Below are positions 17,924 through 27,334 of a DNA stretch of 64,000 bases, piece by piece (positions within the stretch are counted from its first letter, which is position 1; each line of letters opens with the position of its first letter). Source of the DNA: Rhodocyclaceae bacterium (GTDB lineage Bacteria > Pseudomonadota > Gammaproteobacteria > Burkholderiales > Rhodocyclaceae); contig JAUXXJ010000005.1 in assembly GCA_030681195.1 (NCBI GenBank), positions 62,001-126,000 of the forward strand, in the 5' to 3' direction. A program made the translations under genes and the position numbers. Under the pieces are notes generated by a model. That model saw only the letters and a list, made by a program, of their open reading frames with translations. It was not told the origin of the DNA and did not search any database.

Positions 17924-20479
17924 TTAGACCTTCCAGACCTTGCAGGCATTCTTCTTGTAGTCCGTTTCTTTCGAAATCGGGCAGGTGGCATCGAGGATCA
18001 ACTTGTTGACCAGGCGATGCTCGTCGAAGAACGGCACGAAGACGAGGCCTTCCGGCATCTTGTTGCGGCCCTTGGTCTCGGCGCGCAACTCGATCTCGCC
18101 GCGACGGGTGGCTACCTTGACGATGTCGTTGCGCTTGATGCCACGCTTTTCCGCATCCTTCGGGTGAATCCAGATCACGGCATCCGGGAAGGATTTGTAG
18201 AGCTCGGGTACGCGCCGCGTCATCGAACCGGTATGCCAGTGTTCCAACACCCGACCCGTGCACAGCCACAGGTTGTATTCGTTGTCTGGCTTCTCGGGTG
18301 GATCTTGATAGGGCAGTGAGAAGACGCGTGCTTTGCCGTCCGGGTTGCCATAGAACTTGACGCCCTCGCCGGTCTTGACATACGGATCGAATCCCTCGCG
18401 GTAGCGCCACAGGGTTTCCTTGCCATTCACCACGGGCCAACGCAGGCCGCGCACGCGGTGATAGTGGTCGAATTCGCCGAGATCCTTACCTTTGCCAGCG
18501 CCGAAGTTGCGATATTCCTCGAACAGGCCCTTCTGCACGTAGTAGCCAAACGCTTCCGTTTCGTCGTTGGTATAGCCCGCCCAGGCATGGGCATTGACTT
18601 TGGCCGCCTCTTCCTTCGGAAACTTGTTGCACTGGCCGTTGGTGTAGAGCACTTCGTAGAGCGTCTTGCCCTTGTACTCGGGGTTCTTGTCGAGCAGTTC
18701 AGCCGGCCAGACTTCGTCGGTCTTGAAGCGCTTCGAGAACTCCATGTACTGCCACAAATCGGACTTGCAGTCGCCCGGTGCCTTGACCTGCTGGCGCCAG
18801 AACTGGCCGCGCCGCTCGGCGTTGCCGAAGGCGCCTTCTTTCTCCATCCACATGGCAGCGGGCAGGATCAGGTCGGCCGACATCGCGGAGACGGTCGGAT
18901 AAACATCGGAGACCACCACGAAGGCCTTCGGATTGCGCCAGCCGGGATACATTTCCTCATTGACGTTCGGTCCGGCCTGCATGTTGTTGGTGGTTGAAGT
19001 CCAGTAGAAGCCGATCTTGCCGTCCTTCAGCATGCGCGACTGCAATACGGCGTGGTAGCCGATGCGGTCGGAAATCGTGCCCGCCGGCAACTTCCAGATC
19101 TTCTCAGCGGCGGCGCGGTGCTGCGGATTGGCGATCAGCATGTCGGCCGGCAGGCGGTGGGCAAAGGTGCCGACTTCGCGCGCCGTACCGCAGGCCGAGG
19201 GTTGGCCGGTCAGTGAGAAGGGGCTGTTGCCCGGCTCGGAAATCTTGCCGACCAGCAGGTGAATGTTGTAGAGCATGTTGTTGATCCAGGTGCCGCGGGT
19301 ATGCTGGTTCATGCCCATGGTCCAGGTCGACATCACCTTGGTCTTCGGATCAGCATAGATCTTCGCCAGCGCTTCGAGCTTCTCCTTCGGCACGCCGGAA
19401 ATCTGGTGGGCCTTGTCGAGGGTGTATTCGGAAACGAACTTGGCAAACTCGTCGTACGTGGTCGCCGAGAAGGTATTGGGATTGCCCTTGGGCTTGCCAT
19501 CCGGACCCGGATAGCCGTTGTTGCCCGCCGCCTGCTCCAGCGGATGGTTGGGCCGCAGGCCGTAGCCGATATCGGTCACGCCCTTGTGGAAGGTGACGTT
19601 CTTGGCAACGAACTCCTTGTTAACCGCGTTGTTCTGGATGATGTAATTGCAGATGTAGTTGGCGATGGCCAGATCAGACTGCGGCGTAAAGATCATCTCG
19701 TTGTCAGCCAGTTCGCAGGAGCGATGACCGAAGGTCGACAGTACGTGGATCTTGACGTGCTTGGCGGTCAGGCGACGATTGGTGATGCGCGACCAGAGGA
19801 TGGGGTGCATCTCAGCCATGTTCGCGCCCCACAGCGCAAAGGCATCGGCATGCTCGATATCGTCATAGACGCCCATCGGCTCGTCAGCACCGAAGGTGCG
19901 GATGAAGGCGAACACGGCGGAAGCCATGCAGTGACGGGCGTTCGGGTCGAGACTGTTGGAGCGGAAGCCGGCCTTCATCAGCTTGTTGGCGGCATAGCCT
20001 TCCCAGATCGTCCATTGTCCGGAACCGAACATCGAGACGCCGAAGGGGCCCTGATCGGGATTCTTCATCGTCGCCTTGACCTTTTCGGCCATGATGTCGA
20101 AAGCCTGATCCCAACTGATCGGCGCGAACTCGCCGTTCTTGTCGAACTTGCCGTCCTTCATGCGCAGCAGCGGCTTGGTCAGGCGGTCCTGGCCGTACTG
20201 GATCTTGGCGAGGAAATAGCCCTTGACGCAGTTCAGGCCGCTATTCACCGGACAGTCCGGATCGCCCTGGGTAGCAACGATCTTGCCCTCTTTGGTGCCG
20301 ACCAGTACGCCGCAGCCGGTGCCGCAGTAACGGCACACGCCCTTGTCCCAGCGCACGCCATCGCCGCCGCGTGCTTGCGCCAGCGCCAGCCCGGGAACAG
20401 TCATGCCGGCTGTCGTTGCCGCTGCCGCAATGGCATTGGTCTTGATGAAATCACGTCGCGTCATTGTTACTTGAGTCAT
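17924..20479 (-). CDS. napA: Periplasmic nitrate reductase catalytic subunit NapA
   Basis: An 851-residue molybdopterin enzyme reducing nitrate to nitrite in the periplasm. A twin-arginine leader (TRRDFIKT) begins the protein. An N-terminal [4Fe-4S] site uses CRYCGTGCG, and a fourth Cys is in NCVKG. The molybdenum-binding cysteine is in [10 protein letters not shown]. The C-terminus has the molydopterin dinucleotide-binding domain ([20 protein letters not shown]). Length is normal. It is flanked by napD (45 bases upstream) and napG (61 bases downstream). Confidence 0.98.
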   Translation of the reverse strand: MTQVTMTRRDFIKTNAIAAAATTAGMTVPGLALAQARGGDGVRWDKGVCRYCGTGCGVLVGTKEGKIVATQGDPDCPVNSGLNCVKGYFLAKIQYGQDRLTKPLLRMKDGKFDKNGEFAPISWDQAFDIMAEKVKATMKNPDQGPFGVSMFGSGQWTIWEGYAANKLMKAGFRSNSLDPNARHCMASAVFAFIRTFGADEPMGVYDDIEHADAFALWGANMAEMHPILWSRITNRRLTAKHVKIHVLSTFGHRSCELADNEMIFTPQSDLAIANYICNYIIQNNAVNKEFVAKNVTFHKGVTDIGYGLRPNHPLEQAAGNNGYPGPDGKPKGNPNTFSATTYDEFAKFVSEYTLDKAHQISGVPKEKLEALAKIYADPKTKVMSTWTMGMNQHTRGTWINNMLYNIHLLVGKISEPGNSPFSLTGQPSACGTAREVGTFAHRLPADMLIANPQHRAAAEKIWKLPAGTISDRIGYHAVLQSRMLKDGKIGFYWTSTTNNMQAGPNVNEEMYPGWRNPKAFVVVSDVYPTVSAMSADLILPAAMWMEKEGAFGNAERRGQFWRQQVKAPGDCKSDLWQYMEFSKRFKTDEVWPAELLDKNPEYKGKTLYEVLYTNGQCNKFPKEEAAKVNAHAWAGYTNDETEAFGYYVQKGLFEEYRNFGAGKGKDLGEFDHYHRVRGLRWPVVNGKETLWRYREGFDPYVKTGEGVKFYGNPDGKARVFSLPYQDPPEKPDNEYNLWLCTGRVLEHWHTGSMTRRVPELYKSFPDAVIWIHPKDAEKRGIKRNDIVKVATRRGEIELRAETKGRNKMPEGLVFVPFFDEHRLVNKLILDATCPISKETDYKKNACKVWKV

Positions 20480-20524
20480 GTCAGGCCTCCTTATTGATTC
20501 GGCTTGTGGATATCGTTGGCAGCA

Positions 20525-20785
20525 TTACGCTGCCAATAAAATTTCTGCTTCGGGTTCTGTTTCTTTGTGGTGATAGACCATGGATGCGGACATCACGCCG
20601 TCCATCAGGCTGATCTGCTCGTACAACTGGATCGTTTCGCGATCGTCCTCGGTTTCGAGGAGGGCGATGATCTTGCCCTCGGGTGACACGGCAGCCACTT
20701 CGACACAATGGAGGGCGTTAAGGCTGGCGACGACCGATTGAGCGCGGTCGGGACCGGGGATGACGATGACACTCGATATGTTCAT
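20525..20785 (-). CDS. napD: NapA maturation chaperone NapD
   Basis: An 86-residue cytoplasmic chaperone that binds the NapA twin-arginine signal peptide and prevents premature export. ISSVIVIPGPDRAQSVVASLNAL and the final MVYHHKETEPEAE are typical of NapD (the E. coli family has SMVYHQQ-like ends). It is the first gene of the minus-strand nap operon. The 244-base region separating it from the divergent narX gene should hold the nap promoter; I saw no clear FNR box in it. Confidence 0.93.
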   Translation of the reverse strand: MNISSVIVIPGPDRAQSVVASLNALHCVEVAAVSPEGKIIALLETEDDRETIQLYEQISLMDGVMSASMVYHHKETEPEAEILLAA

Positions 20786-21029
20786 GGGGGTTCCTTTTCC
20801 TGTGTCGTGAAGCGGGGCAATCGATCAAGCTGTCTGCATCCTAGGCGCGCGGACAAGCGCTTACCAGCCCCCTTCAAACTGGTTGACTACCTCCAAAGTG
20901 GTAGCCGTTCGGTAGGCTGAAAACCATTAGAATCAAACAAGTGCGTTTTTGCCCTGATAATGAATGGGGTTAATCGCCTACCCCGAAAGGGTCCCGGCTT
21001 AGTTCTTCTTCGTCTGCCAGAATCTCCCC

Positions 21030-22892
21030 ATGCGGCGTTTTTATCCCTCCCTGATGTCCGGCTTGCGCGATTCGGTGCTGTTGCGTGCCGGGCTCATCAT
21101 GAGTTTGCTGGCGCTGCTGTCGGTCACGTCGATCGTGATTTCGACGGTCATCGCCGAGGACATCAGCGGTCGTGCGAATGCGGTGAACGTGTCCGGTTCG
21201 TTGCGCTTTCTGACTTACCGCACCTTGAGCGAGGTATTGCAACCAGCGAAGCGGGCGCAGGCGCACGAGACGATCAAACTGTTCGAGCGCCGACTGTTGA
21301 GCCTTGAGCGCTTCATTGACACCAAATCGAAAAACGATTCACCGTCGCTGCTGGCCATTCATAGCGTCGTCCAGCGCTGGAATACCAGCATCCGCTCGCT
21401 CGAAATTGCCGCAGCCAACGGCAGTCAGGATGCCTTGCTGCAGTTGGTCCATGAAGTGCCGAACTATGTCGACCAGATCGACCAGGTGGTGCGGCTGATC
21501 GAGGAGGAACTCGAAAGCAAGGCACGCCGTTTGCGCATCACGCAACTGATCCTGCTGGGCCTGATCGTCACCATCAGCCTGGGCACCTTGTGGGTATTGC
21601 GGCGGCAACTGATCATTCCGCTGGCGCAACTGTTGCAGGCGGCACGCACCGTCTCGCAAGGTTCTTTTTCGGCGCGTGTCAGTCATGTCGGGAATGACGA
21701 ACTCGGTCAGTTGGGCAGCGCCTTCAACACCATGGTGAGCGAAATCGCCAGCATGTATGCCCACCTGGAAGACAAGGTCAAAGTAAAAACCCAGGAACTG
21801 ATGCGCACCAACCAGTCACTTGAGTTGTTGTACTACGTCAGCCAACAGCTGTCCGCCAGCGATCTGACGCTCGACAAGCTGCAGGATATTCTGCGCGAGG
21901 TCGAGGGGGACCTGGCTTTGGGACATAGCCAGATCTGCATCAGCGAGAACGGCCAATTGCCGGCGCATACCATCACCACCGACCTGACCAAGGACGAACT
22001 CAAGCAGCGCTGTGAACGCATGGATTGCCAGCACTGCTTCGAGCAGGCCGAATTGCCGCTCAGCGAACAGGCCCAGCGCGACCATGTGCAGGCCGTGCCG
22101 ATTGGCGATGGCGACCGTTTTCGCGGCATCTTTCCGGTGCTGCTCAAGGACGGTACGCCCTTGCCGCGCGAGAAAGAGCGCGTCCTGCAGACCGTCGGTC
22201 ATCATGTCTCCAATGCCCTGATCAACATGCGCCGTGCCGAGGAGAAACACCGGCTGGCCGTGCTTGAAGAGCGCACCGTGATTGCGCGCGAGTTGCATGA
22301 CTCGATCGCCCAGTCACTCAGCTATCTGCGCATCCAGGTGACGCGTCTGGAAAAGTGCATCGATCAGGGCTGTGACCCACGTGCCATTGCTGAAGAGTTG
22401 AAGCATGGCTTGGCCGGCGCCTATCGCGAGTTGCGCGAGTTGATTACCACCTTCCGTCTGCGCATCGACGAGCGCGGCTTCAATGTGGCGCTACAGGAAA
22501 CCGTCGCCGAGTTTTCGCAAAAACTCGGCTTCCCGGTCGCGTTGCGTAATGCCATGTCCGGCATCGTGCTTTCCGGCAACGAAGAGATGCATGTCATCCG
22601 CATCATCCGCGAGGCGCTGTCGAACATCGAGCGCCATGCCGAGGCCAAGACGGCCAGCGTGGCGATTGCCGTCGATGCCTTCCAGGCCGTGACGGTGCGC
22701 ATCAGTGACGATGGCAAGGGCTTCGATACGGCGCTGAAGCCGGCCAACCATTTTGGCGTGAATATTATGCACGACCGTTCCGCCATCCTCGATGGCCGGC
22801 TCGAAGTTGAGTCGGCGCCGGGGCAGGGGACGACGATCATCCTGCAATTCCTGCCCCAGAAAATCCGCCAGGCCGTGCCTGAGCTGAGTTGA
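21030..22892 (+). CDS. narX: Nitrate/nitrite sensor histidine kinase NarX
   Basis: A 620-residue membrane kinase sensing nitrate and nitrite. Transmembrane helix 1 is at about 18-41 and helix 2 at about 172-192. Between them lies a four-helix sensor whose P-box is recognisable (ANAVNVSGSLRFLTYRTL). A HAMP domain follows, then a central GAF-like region with a cysteine group (CERMDCQHC). The HisKA_3 motif ARELHDSIAQSLSYL has His 423, and an HATPase domain ends the protein. It is divergent from napD; narL follows 10 bases later. Confidence 0.93.
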   Translation: MRRFYPSLMSGLRDSVLLRAGLIMSLLALLSVTSIVISTVIAEDISGRANAVNVSGSLRFLTYRTLSEVLQPAKRAQAHETIKLFERRLLSLERFIDTKSKNDSPSLLAIHSVVQRWNTSIRSLEIAAANGSQDALLQLVHEVPNYVDQIDQVVRLIEEELESKARRLRITQLILLGLIVTISLGTLWVLRRQLIIPLAQLLQAARTVSQGSFSARVSHVGNDELGQLGSAFNTMVSEIASMYAHLEDKVKVKTQELMRTNQSLELLYYVSQQLSASDLTLDKLQDILREVEGDLALGHSQICISENGQLPAHTITTDLTKDELKQRCERMDCQHCFEQAELPLSEQAQRDHVQAVPIGDGDRFRGIFPVLLKDGTPLPREKERVLQTVGHHVSNALINMRRAEEKHRLAVLEERTVIARELHDSIAQSLSYLRIQVTRLEKCIDQGCDPRAIAEELKHGLAGAYRELRELITTFRLRIDERGFNVALQETVAEFSQKLGFPVALRNAMSGIVLSGNEEMHVIRIIREALSNIERHAEAKTASVAIAVDAFQAVTVRISDDGKGFDTALKPANHFGVNIMHDRSAILDGRLEVESAPGQGTTIILQFLPQKIRQAVPELS

Positions 22893-22902
22893 AAGGACTT
22901 CC

Positions 22903-23556
22903 ATGACTGCCTGCACCGAAACCACGCGCGTCCTCATCATCGACGATCATCCGCTGTTTCGCCGAGGTGTGGGGCAGTTGCTCGCGCTGGATGAAAGTTT
23001 TATCGTCGTCGGCGAGGCGGCAAGCGGGCAAGAGGGCATTGAACTCGCCAAACTGCACGACCCCGACCTGATCCTGCTTGATCTCAACATGAAGGGCATC
23101 AACGGCCTCGAAACTCTGCGCACCCTGCGCGATATGGGCTGCGAGGCGCGCATCATCATGGTCACCGTCTCGAATGCGCCGGAAGACCTGATGACAGCGA
23201 TTCGTTCCGGTGCGGATGGCTACATCCTCAAGGACAACGATCCCGAGGACATCCTGCGCATGGTCTGCAATGTGATGCAGGGGCAGACGGCGATCAGCCC
23301 GGAACTGACCAGCCTGCTCGCCAGCGCCTTGCGCGAGGAGAGCGTGTCGGAAAACCGCAGCCACGCCAGCTTGACCGAGCGCGAGACGGCGATTCTCAAG
23401 TGCCTCGCCACGGGCATGTCGAACAAACTGATCGCCCGCGAACTCGACATCATGGAAAGCACCGTCAAGGTGCACATTCGCAATTTGCTGAAGAAGCTCA
23501 AATTTCGTTCGCGGGTTGAAGCTGCCGTGTGGGCGGTGTCAAACCAGATGCAGTAG
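22903..23556 (+). CDS. narL: Nitrate response regulator NarL
   Basis: A 217-residue response regulator. The receiver domain has the phosphoacceptor aspartate in DLILLDLNMKG and the conserved lysine in ILKDND. The C-terminal LuxR-type helix-turn-helix is LTERETAILKCLATG...SNKLIAREL, then VKVHIRNLLKKLKF. It is paired with narX and divergent from the nap operon, which it probably controls together with oxygen-responsive regulators. A hairpin terminator lies 41 bases after the stop. Confidence 0.93.
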   Translation: MTACTETTRVLIIDDHPLFRRGVGQLLALDESFIVVGEAASGQEGIELAKLHDPDLILLDLNMKGINGLETLRTLRDMGCEARIIMVTVSNAPEDLMTAIRSGADGYILKDNDPEDILRMVCNVMQGQTAISPELTSLLASALREESVSENRSHASLTERETAILKCLATGMSNKLIARELDIMESTVKVHIRNLLKKLKFRSRVEAAVWAVSNQMQ

Positions 23557-23563
23557 TGAAGCT

Positions 23564-23587
23564 GCCGTCCCGCCAGCGCCGACTTTT
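23564..23587 (+). repeat. Dispersed 24-bp repeat, copy 4
   Basis: An exact consensus copy, between the narL stop and its terminator. Confidence 0.9.
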
Positions 23588-23596
23588 GTAAGGCAG

Positions 23597-23628
23597 AACC
23601 CGACCCAGAAGATCCGCTCGGGTTTTTT
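23597..23628 (+). terminator. Terminator after narL
   Basis: AACCCGA pairs with TCGGGTT across a 14-base loop, followed by TTTT. It ends the narXL unit. Confidence 0.75.
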
Positions 23629-23964
23629 CCGTCAACGTCGGTAGTGCAGCGTAACCTGCCCGTCAGATCAAATGACTTGGGGATATGATCCGTGCAGCGA
23701 GACTCGCTGAAACCGGTATTTTGAAAGACCGCTCATCTACCTATTGCAGCCGCTCTCCGGGCTACAGGCATTGCTGAGGTACGATGTGGAAGGTTTTATG
23801 GCGGTTTTCGATGCCTCCCCGCGCGAAATCGGCGTTTCACTGCGGCGACCAAGATAGAGGATACTCATTCATATCACGTTGAACTTCCTATCCTTTTTTT
23901 GTGCCATGCTCCACCACCGAGGTCTCCTGAGAATTTTTGGCGTTTGCAAGATGATCATTATCAT
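23629..23964. other. Non-coding gap before the second sensor kinase
   Basis: About 336 bases without a convincing gene; codon use in all frames is poor. The sequence is less GC-rich than the surroundings. An open frame continuous with the next kinase reaches back to 23899, but that part does not look coding. No repeat, tRNA or insertion-sequence end was recognised. A promoter for the kinase is expected here. Confidence 0.5.
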
Positions 23965-26559
23965 ATGACATTCAGTTTCAGACACTGGCCGCTCAAAACC
24001 AGAATCACGGTCTTCACGCTGACCATTTTTGTGCTGAGTATTTGGTCGCTGTCGTTTTACGCCAGTCGCATGCTGGAAAGGGATCTTCAAAACCTGATGG
24101 GCGAACAGCAGTTCTCCGCAGCTTCCCTGACTGCCGAAGGCCTTAATGAACAATTTGCAGATCGTTTCGAATACCTGGATACGGTTGCCGACCAGGCCAT
24201 TCCCTTCATGTTTCGCGAAGGCGCAGTTTTGCAGGCTTTCATTGAATCAAAGCAAATACTCAAGCTTATGTTCAATGCTGGCGCATTCATTACCGACACA
24301 GATGGCAAAGCGATTGCATCCTTTCCACGTTCTCTGGATCGTACCAGCACCAGTTACATGGACAGGGACTACATTATTGCGGCGCTAAAAGAGGGTAAAG
24401 CAACGGTTGGACAGCCGACCATAGGCAGGAAACTGGGGGGGCCGGTTTTTGTGATGGCGACACCGATAAAAGATTCCCAGGGAAAGATCATCGGCGCGCT
24501 GGCCGGCGTCATTGACCTGAGCCAACCCAATTTTCTGGATAAGGTTACAAACAGCCACTATGGCGCGAGTGGCGGCTATTTCATACTGCACCCAAAGCTC
24601 AGGCTGATCGTGAGCGCCACCGACAAGCGCCGCAACATGCAACCACTTGTCGCACGCGGCGCTATACCAACGCTGGATCGTTTTCTGGATGGTTATGAGG
24701 GTTCTGCGAAATACGTCACCCCGTTTGGTATTGAAGTGCTCGGCTCGACCAGCAAAATTCCTGCGGCAGGCTGGCTGCTGGGTATCGCCACACCCATCAC
24801 GGAATCCTTCGCCCCCATCCGCGAGATGCAGCAGCGCATATATTTAGCCGCGTTGCTGCTTACCCTGATGGCTGCCGGCCTGACTTGGTGGATGTTGCGG
24901 CGCCAGCTGTCGCCGATGCTTGCCGCAGTGCAAACCATGAGCACCCTGGCCGCCGGCGATCAGCCGCCGCAGGCACTGCCTATCACCCGTAATGATGAAA
25001 TCGGTACGCTGATAGCCGGCTTTAATCGCATGCTGGAGACCTTGGCGCAAAGGGCTGCAGCGTTGAAGGTTAGTGATGGACGTGCCACTACCCTGATTGA
25101 AACATCGCCCCTGCCGCTTGTTCTTAATGATGAGTATGGCAACATCATCTATGTAAATCAGGCGTTTATAAAAACGATAGGCTACGAACTGAACGAGATT
25201 CCCACCCTGGAGCACTGGTGGCCGCTCGCTTATCCGGACCCGAAGTACCGCAAGTGGGTAGCAGAACGATGGCAGGAATATATTGAGCAAGCAAAGCGCA
25301 CTAATCAGCCCTTTGTGCCGTTTGAAATCAATATCGTGTGCAAGGATGGTTTGATGCGCACCTTTATGGCCAGCGCTTCGGCGTATGAACAAGGCTTGTC
25401 TAAAACGCATCTGGTTATTCTGTTCGACATTACCGAAAAGAAACAGGCAGAGCTGGCCTTGATCGCAACAACTAACCGCCTCAATGAGGCGCAGCTCATG
25501 GCTAAAGTCGGCAACTGGACGCTGAATCTGCCTGGTGGCGAGTTGATCTGGTCGGATGAAATATTCCGCATATTTGAAATTGACCCCGACAAGTTTGCTG
25601 CCACCTACGAAGCTTTTCTCAATGCCATACACCCGGATGACCGCGATGCGGTGAGTCAGGCTTATGCCAAATCGCTTGAAACCCGCTCGCCGTACGAGAT
25701 CATTCACAGGCTGCGTATGAGCGATGGCCGCATTAAATGGGTAGTGGAGAAATGCATGTCGGATTTTGATGCCGCGGGCAGGCCGCTGCAGTCGCGCGGC
25801 ATGGTGCAGGACATCACCGAGCGCAAGTGCGCCGAAGATCAGTTGTTCGCCATGACGGAGCATCTCGAAGAACAGGTGAGCATCCGGACCCGACAACTAC
25901 GGGATATTTCAGCGCAATTGACAATGACGGAGGAACGCGAACGCTTCCTGCTGGCGCAAGACCTGCATGACAACCTCGGTCAGTTGCTGGCGTTGATCAA
26001 GATCAAACTGAGCGTTCTCGGCGCTGACTTGCCACCGACAGCGGTCGAAGACATCCTGAAACTGGTGGACCAGTCCGACCAGGCCGTGCGCATGATCACC
26101 CAACGGTTGAGTCCCCCTATCCTGCGAATGCTCGACTTCAAGTCTGCGCTGGAATCGCTGGCCGAAGAAATGCAATGCCTGCACGGCCTCGCCGTGCGCA
26201 TCCACGTCAATACCTGCCCCAAACCGCAGCTCAATGATATACAGGCAATACTGTTCCGCTCTGCCCGCGAACTCCTGTTCAATGTCGCCAAGCATGCCCG
26301 GGTCGGCGTGGCGACGCTTGCCGTTCACTGCAATGACGAGGAACTGAGGCTCATCGTCAGCGACAACGGCTGCGGCTTCACCGCCGGCCGCATTGATGGC
26401 AGCTTGCCGGGACACGGCAGTTTTGGCCTCAGCTCCATCCACGGCCACATGAGCACCATCGGTGGCCAAATGGAAATCGACAGCCGCCTCGGCCATGGCA
26501 CCACGATTACTCTGACCCTGCCTTGTTTCATTGCCACCAAGGAGGTCCAGCCGTCATGA
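23965..26559 (+). CDS. dCache-HAMP-PAS-PAS sensor histidine kinase
   Basis: An 864-residue NarX/UhpB-class membrane kinase. An N-terminal helix (about residues 12-32) is followed by a periplasmic double-Cache sensor (about 40-280, with YMDRDYIIAALKEGKATVGQP). A second helix (about 293-312), a HAMP domain and two PAS domains (about 365-490 and 500-615) follow. HisKA_3 has His 668 in LAQDLHDNLGQLLALIK, and HATPase ends with DNGCGFTAG and GHGTTI. The ligand is unknown. The ATG at 23965 begins the hydrophobic leader; an upstream ATG at 23899 is less likely. The first two thirds use more A and T than the kinase core. The response regulator overlaps its stop. Confidence 0.85.
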   Translation: MTFSFRHWPLKTRITVFTLTIFVLSIWSLSFYASRMLERDLQNLMGEQQFSAASLTAEGLNEQFADRFEYLDTVADQAIPFMFREGAVLQAFIESKQILKLMFNAGAFITDTDGKAIASFPRSLDRTSTSYMDRDYIIAALKEGKATVGQPTIGRKLGGPVFVMATPIKDSQGKIIGALAGVIDLSQPNFLDKVTNSHYGASGGYFILHPKLRLIVSATDKRRNMQPLVARGAIPTLDRFLDGYEGSAKYVTPFGIEVLGSTSKIPAAGWLLGIATPITESFAPIREMQQRIYLAALLLTLMAAGLTWWMLRRQLSPMLAAVQTMSTLAAGDQPPQALPITRNDEIGTLIAGFNRMLETLAQRAAALKVSDGRATTLIETSPLPLVLNDEYGNIIYVNQAFIKTIGYELNEIPTLEHWWPLAYPDPKYRKWVAERWQEYIEQAKRTNQPFVPFEINIVCKDGLMRTFMASASAYEQGLSKTHLVILFDITEKKQAELALIATTNRLNEAQLMAKVGNWTLNLPGGELIWSDEIFRIFEIDPDKFAATYEAFLNAIHPDDRDAVSQAYAKSLETRSPYEIIHRLRMSDGRIKWVVEKCMSDFDAAGRPLQSRGMVQDITERKCAEDQLFAMTEHLEEQVSIRTRQLRDISAQLTMTEERERFLLAQDLHDNLGQLLALIKIKLSVLGADLPPTAVEDILKLVDQSDQAVRMITQRLSPPILRMLDFKSALESLAEEMQCLHGLAVRIHVNTCPKPQLNDIQAILFRSARELLFNVAKHARVGVATLAVHCNDEELRLIVSDNGCGFTAGRIDGSLPGHGSFGLSSIHGHMSTIGGQMEIDSRLGHGTTITLTLPCFIATKEVQPS

Positions 26560-27200
26560 TTCGCATCATGCTGGTAGATGACCATGTGATGATCCGCGAA
26601 GCCCTGCGCGGCGTGCTGGAACAGGACAGGACGATGCAAGTCGTCGCTGCAGTCGGTGATGGCAAGACCGCATTGCGACAGGCTGCCGAACTGCTGCCCG
26701 ACGTAGTTGTGATGGATGTCACCCTGCCGGGGCCGTCCGGCATCGAGATCACGCGGCGCTTGCATGACAGCCACCCGCAGATCAGGGTATTGGCCTTATC
26801 TACCCACCTCGACCGCCACATCATCCAGCAGATGTTTGACGCAGGCGCGCACGGCTATATCGTCAAATCGGCGGCCGGCACCGCATTACAACAGGGCATT
26901 CGCAGCGTTGTCGAAGGCCGCAGTTATCTTTGCGCCGAATCCGCCGCGCTGGTGGCCGCCACGCTATCGGGTCGGAAGTTCCCGACCGGCAAGTCTGGCA
27001 CCGACGTACTAACCGAGCGCGAATTGCAGGTGCTCACGCTGCTCGCCGAAGGCAATTCCGCGCCAGACATTGCCGCTACTTTGAATATCGCGTACGCCAC
27101 GGTCGATGTACACCGCCGCAACATCATGAAAAAACTCGGTTTGCACAACGTGGTGGATCTGACGCGACATGCCATCCGCGCGGGCCTGATTTTGCCCTGA
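26556..27200 (+). CDS. NarL/FixJ-family response regulator
   Basis: A 214-residue regulator whose ATG overlaps the kinase stop (ATGA), with ggagg upstream, so the two form a cognate pair. The receiver aspartate is in VVVMDVTLPGPSG and the conserved lysine in YIVKSAAG. The LuxR-type DNA-binding domain is LTERELQVLTLLAEGN...APDIAATLN, then VDVHRRNIMKKLG. The signal and targets are unknown. The nearest downstream gene is the PP2C-GGDEF-EAL protein at 27335, a possible target. Confidence 0.88.
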   Translation: MIRIMLVDDHVMIREALRGVLEQDRTMQVVAAVGDGKTALRQAAELLPDVVVMDVTLPGPSGIEITRRLHDSHPQIRVLALSTHLDRHIIQQMFDAGAHGYIVKSAAGTALQQGIRSVVEGRSYLCAESAALVAATLSGRKFPTGKSGTDVLTERELQVLTLLAEGNSAPDIAATLNIAYATVDVHRRNIMKKLGLHNVVDLTRHAIRAGLILP

Positions 27201-27210
27201 ATCCGGACGA

Positions 27211-27233
27211 AAAATAGGCGCTGGCGGTACGGC
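27211..27233 (-). repeat. Dispersed 24-bp repeat, copy 5 (degenerate)
   Basis: An inverse copy, one base short and with a GGTAC variant, 10 bases after the response-regulator stop. Confidence 0.7.
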
Positions 27234-27234
27234 A

Positions 27235-27250
27235 CTGTGGCGCGCCACAG
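27235..27250. promoter_or_regulatory. Perfect 16-bp palindrome
   Basis: CTGTGGCGCGCCACAG is fully self-complementary. It directly abuts repeat copy 5 and lies 85 bases before the next start. It could be an operator or the stem of a transcript hairpin; no T-run follows. Confidence 0.5.
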
Positions 27251-27334
27251 TTCTTCGTGGCAGGAAATTATCTCGCCCCCTACCGGTTTCCCAGTATCAA
27301 AATACTGTGATCACATAATATCCATTACCTCCGA

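Noticed and set aside
20786..21029. FNR box between napD and narX
   Set aside because: TTGATCGATTG near 20825 on the minus strand matches only one half-site; the second half is missing.
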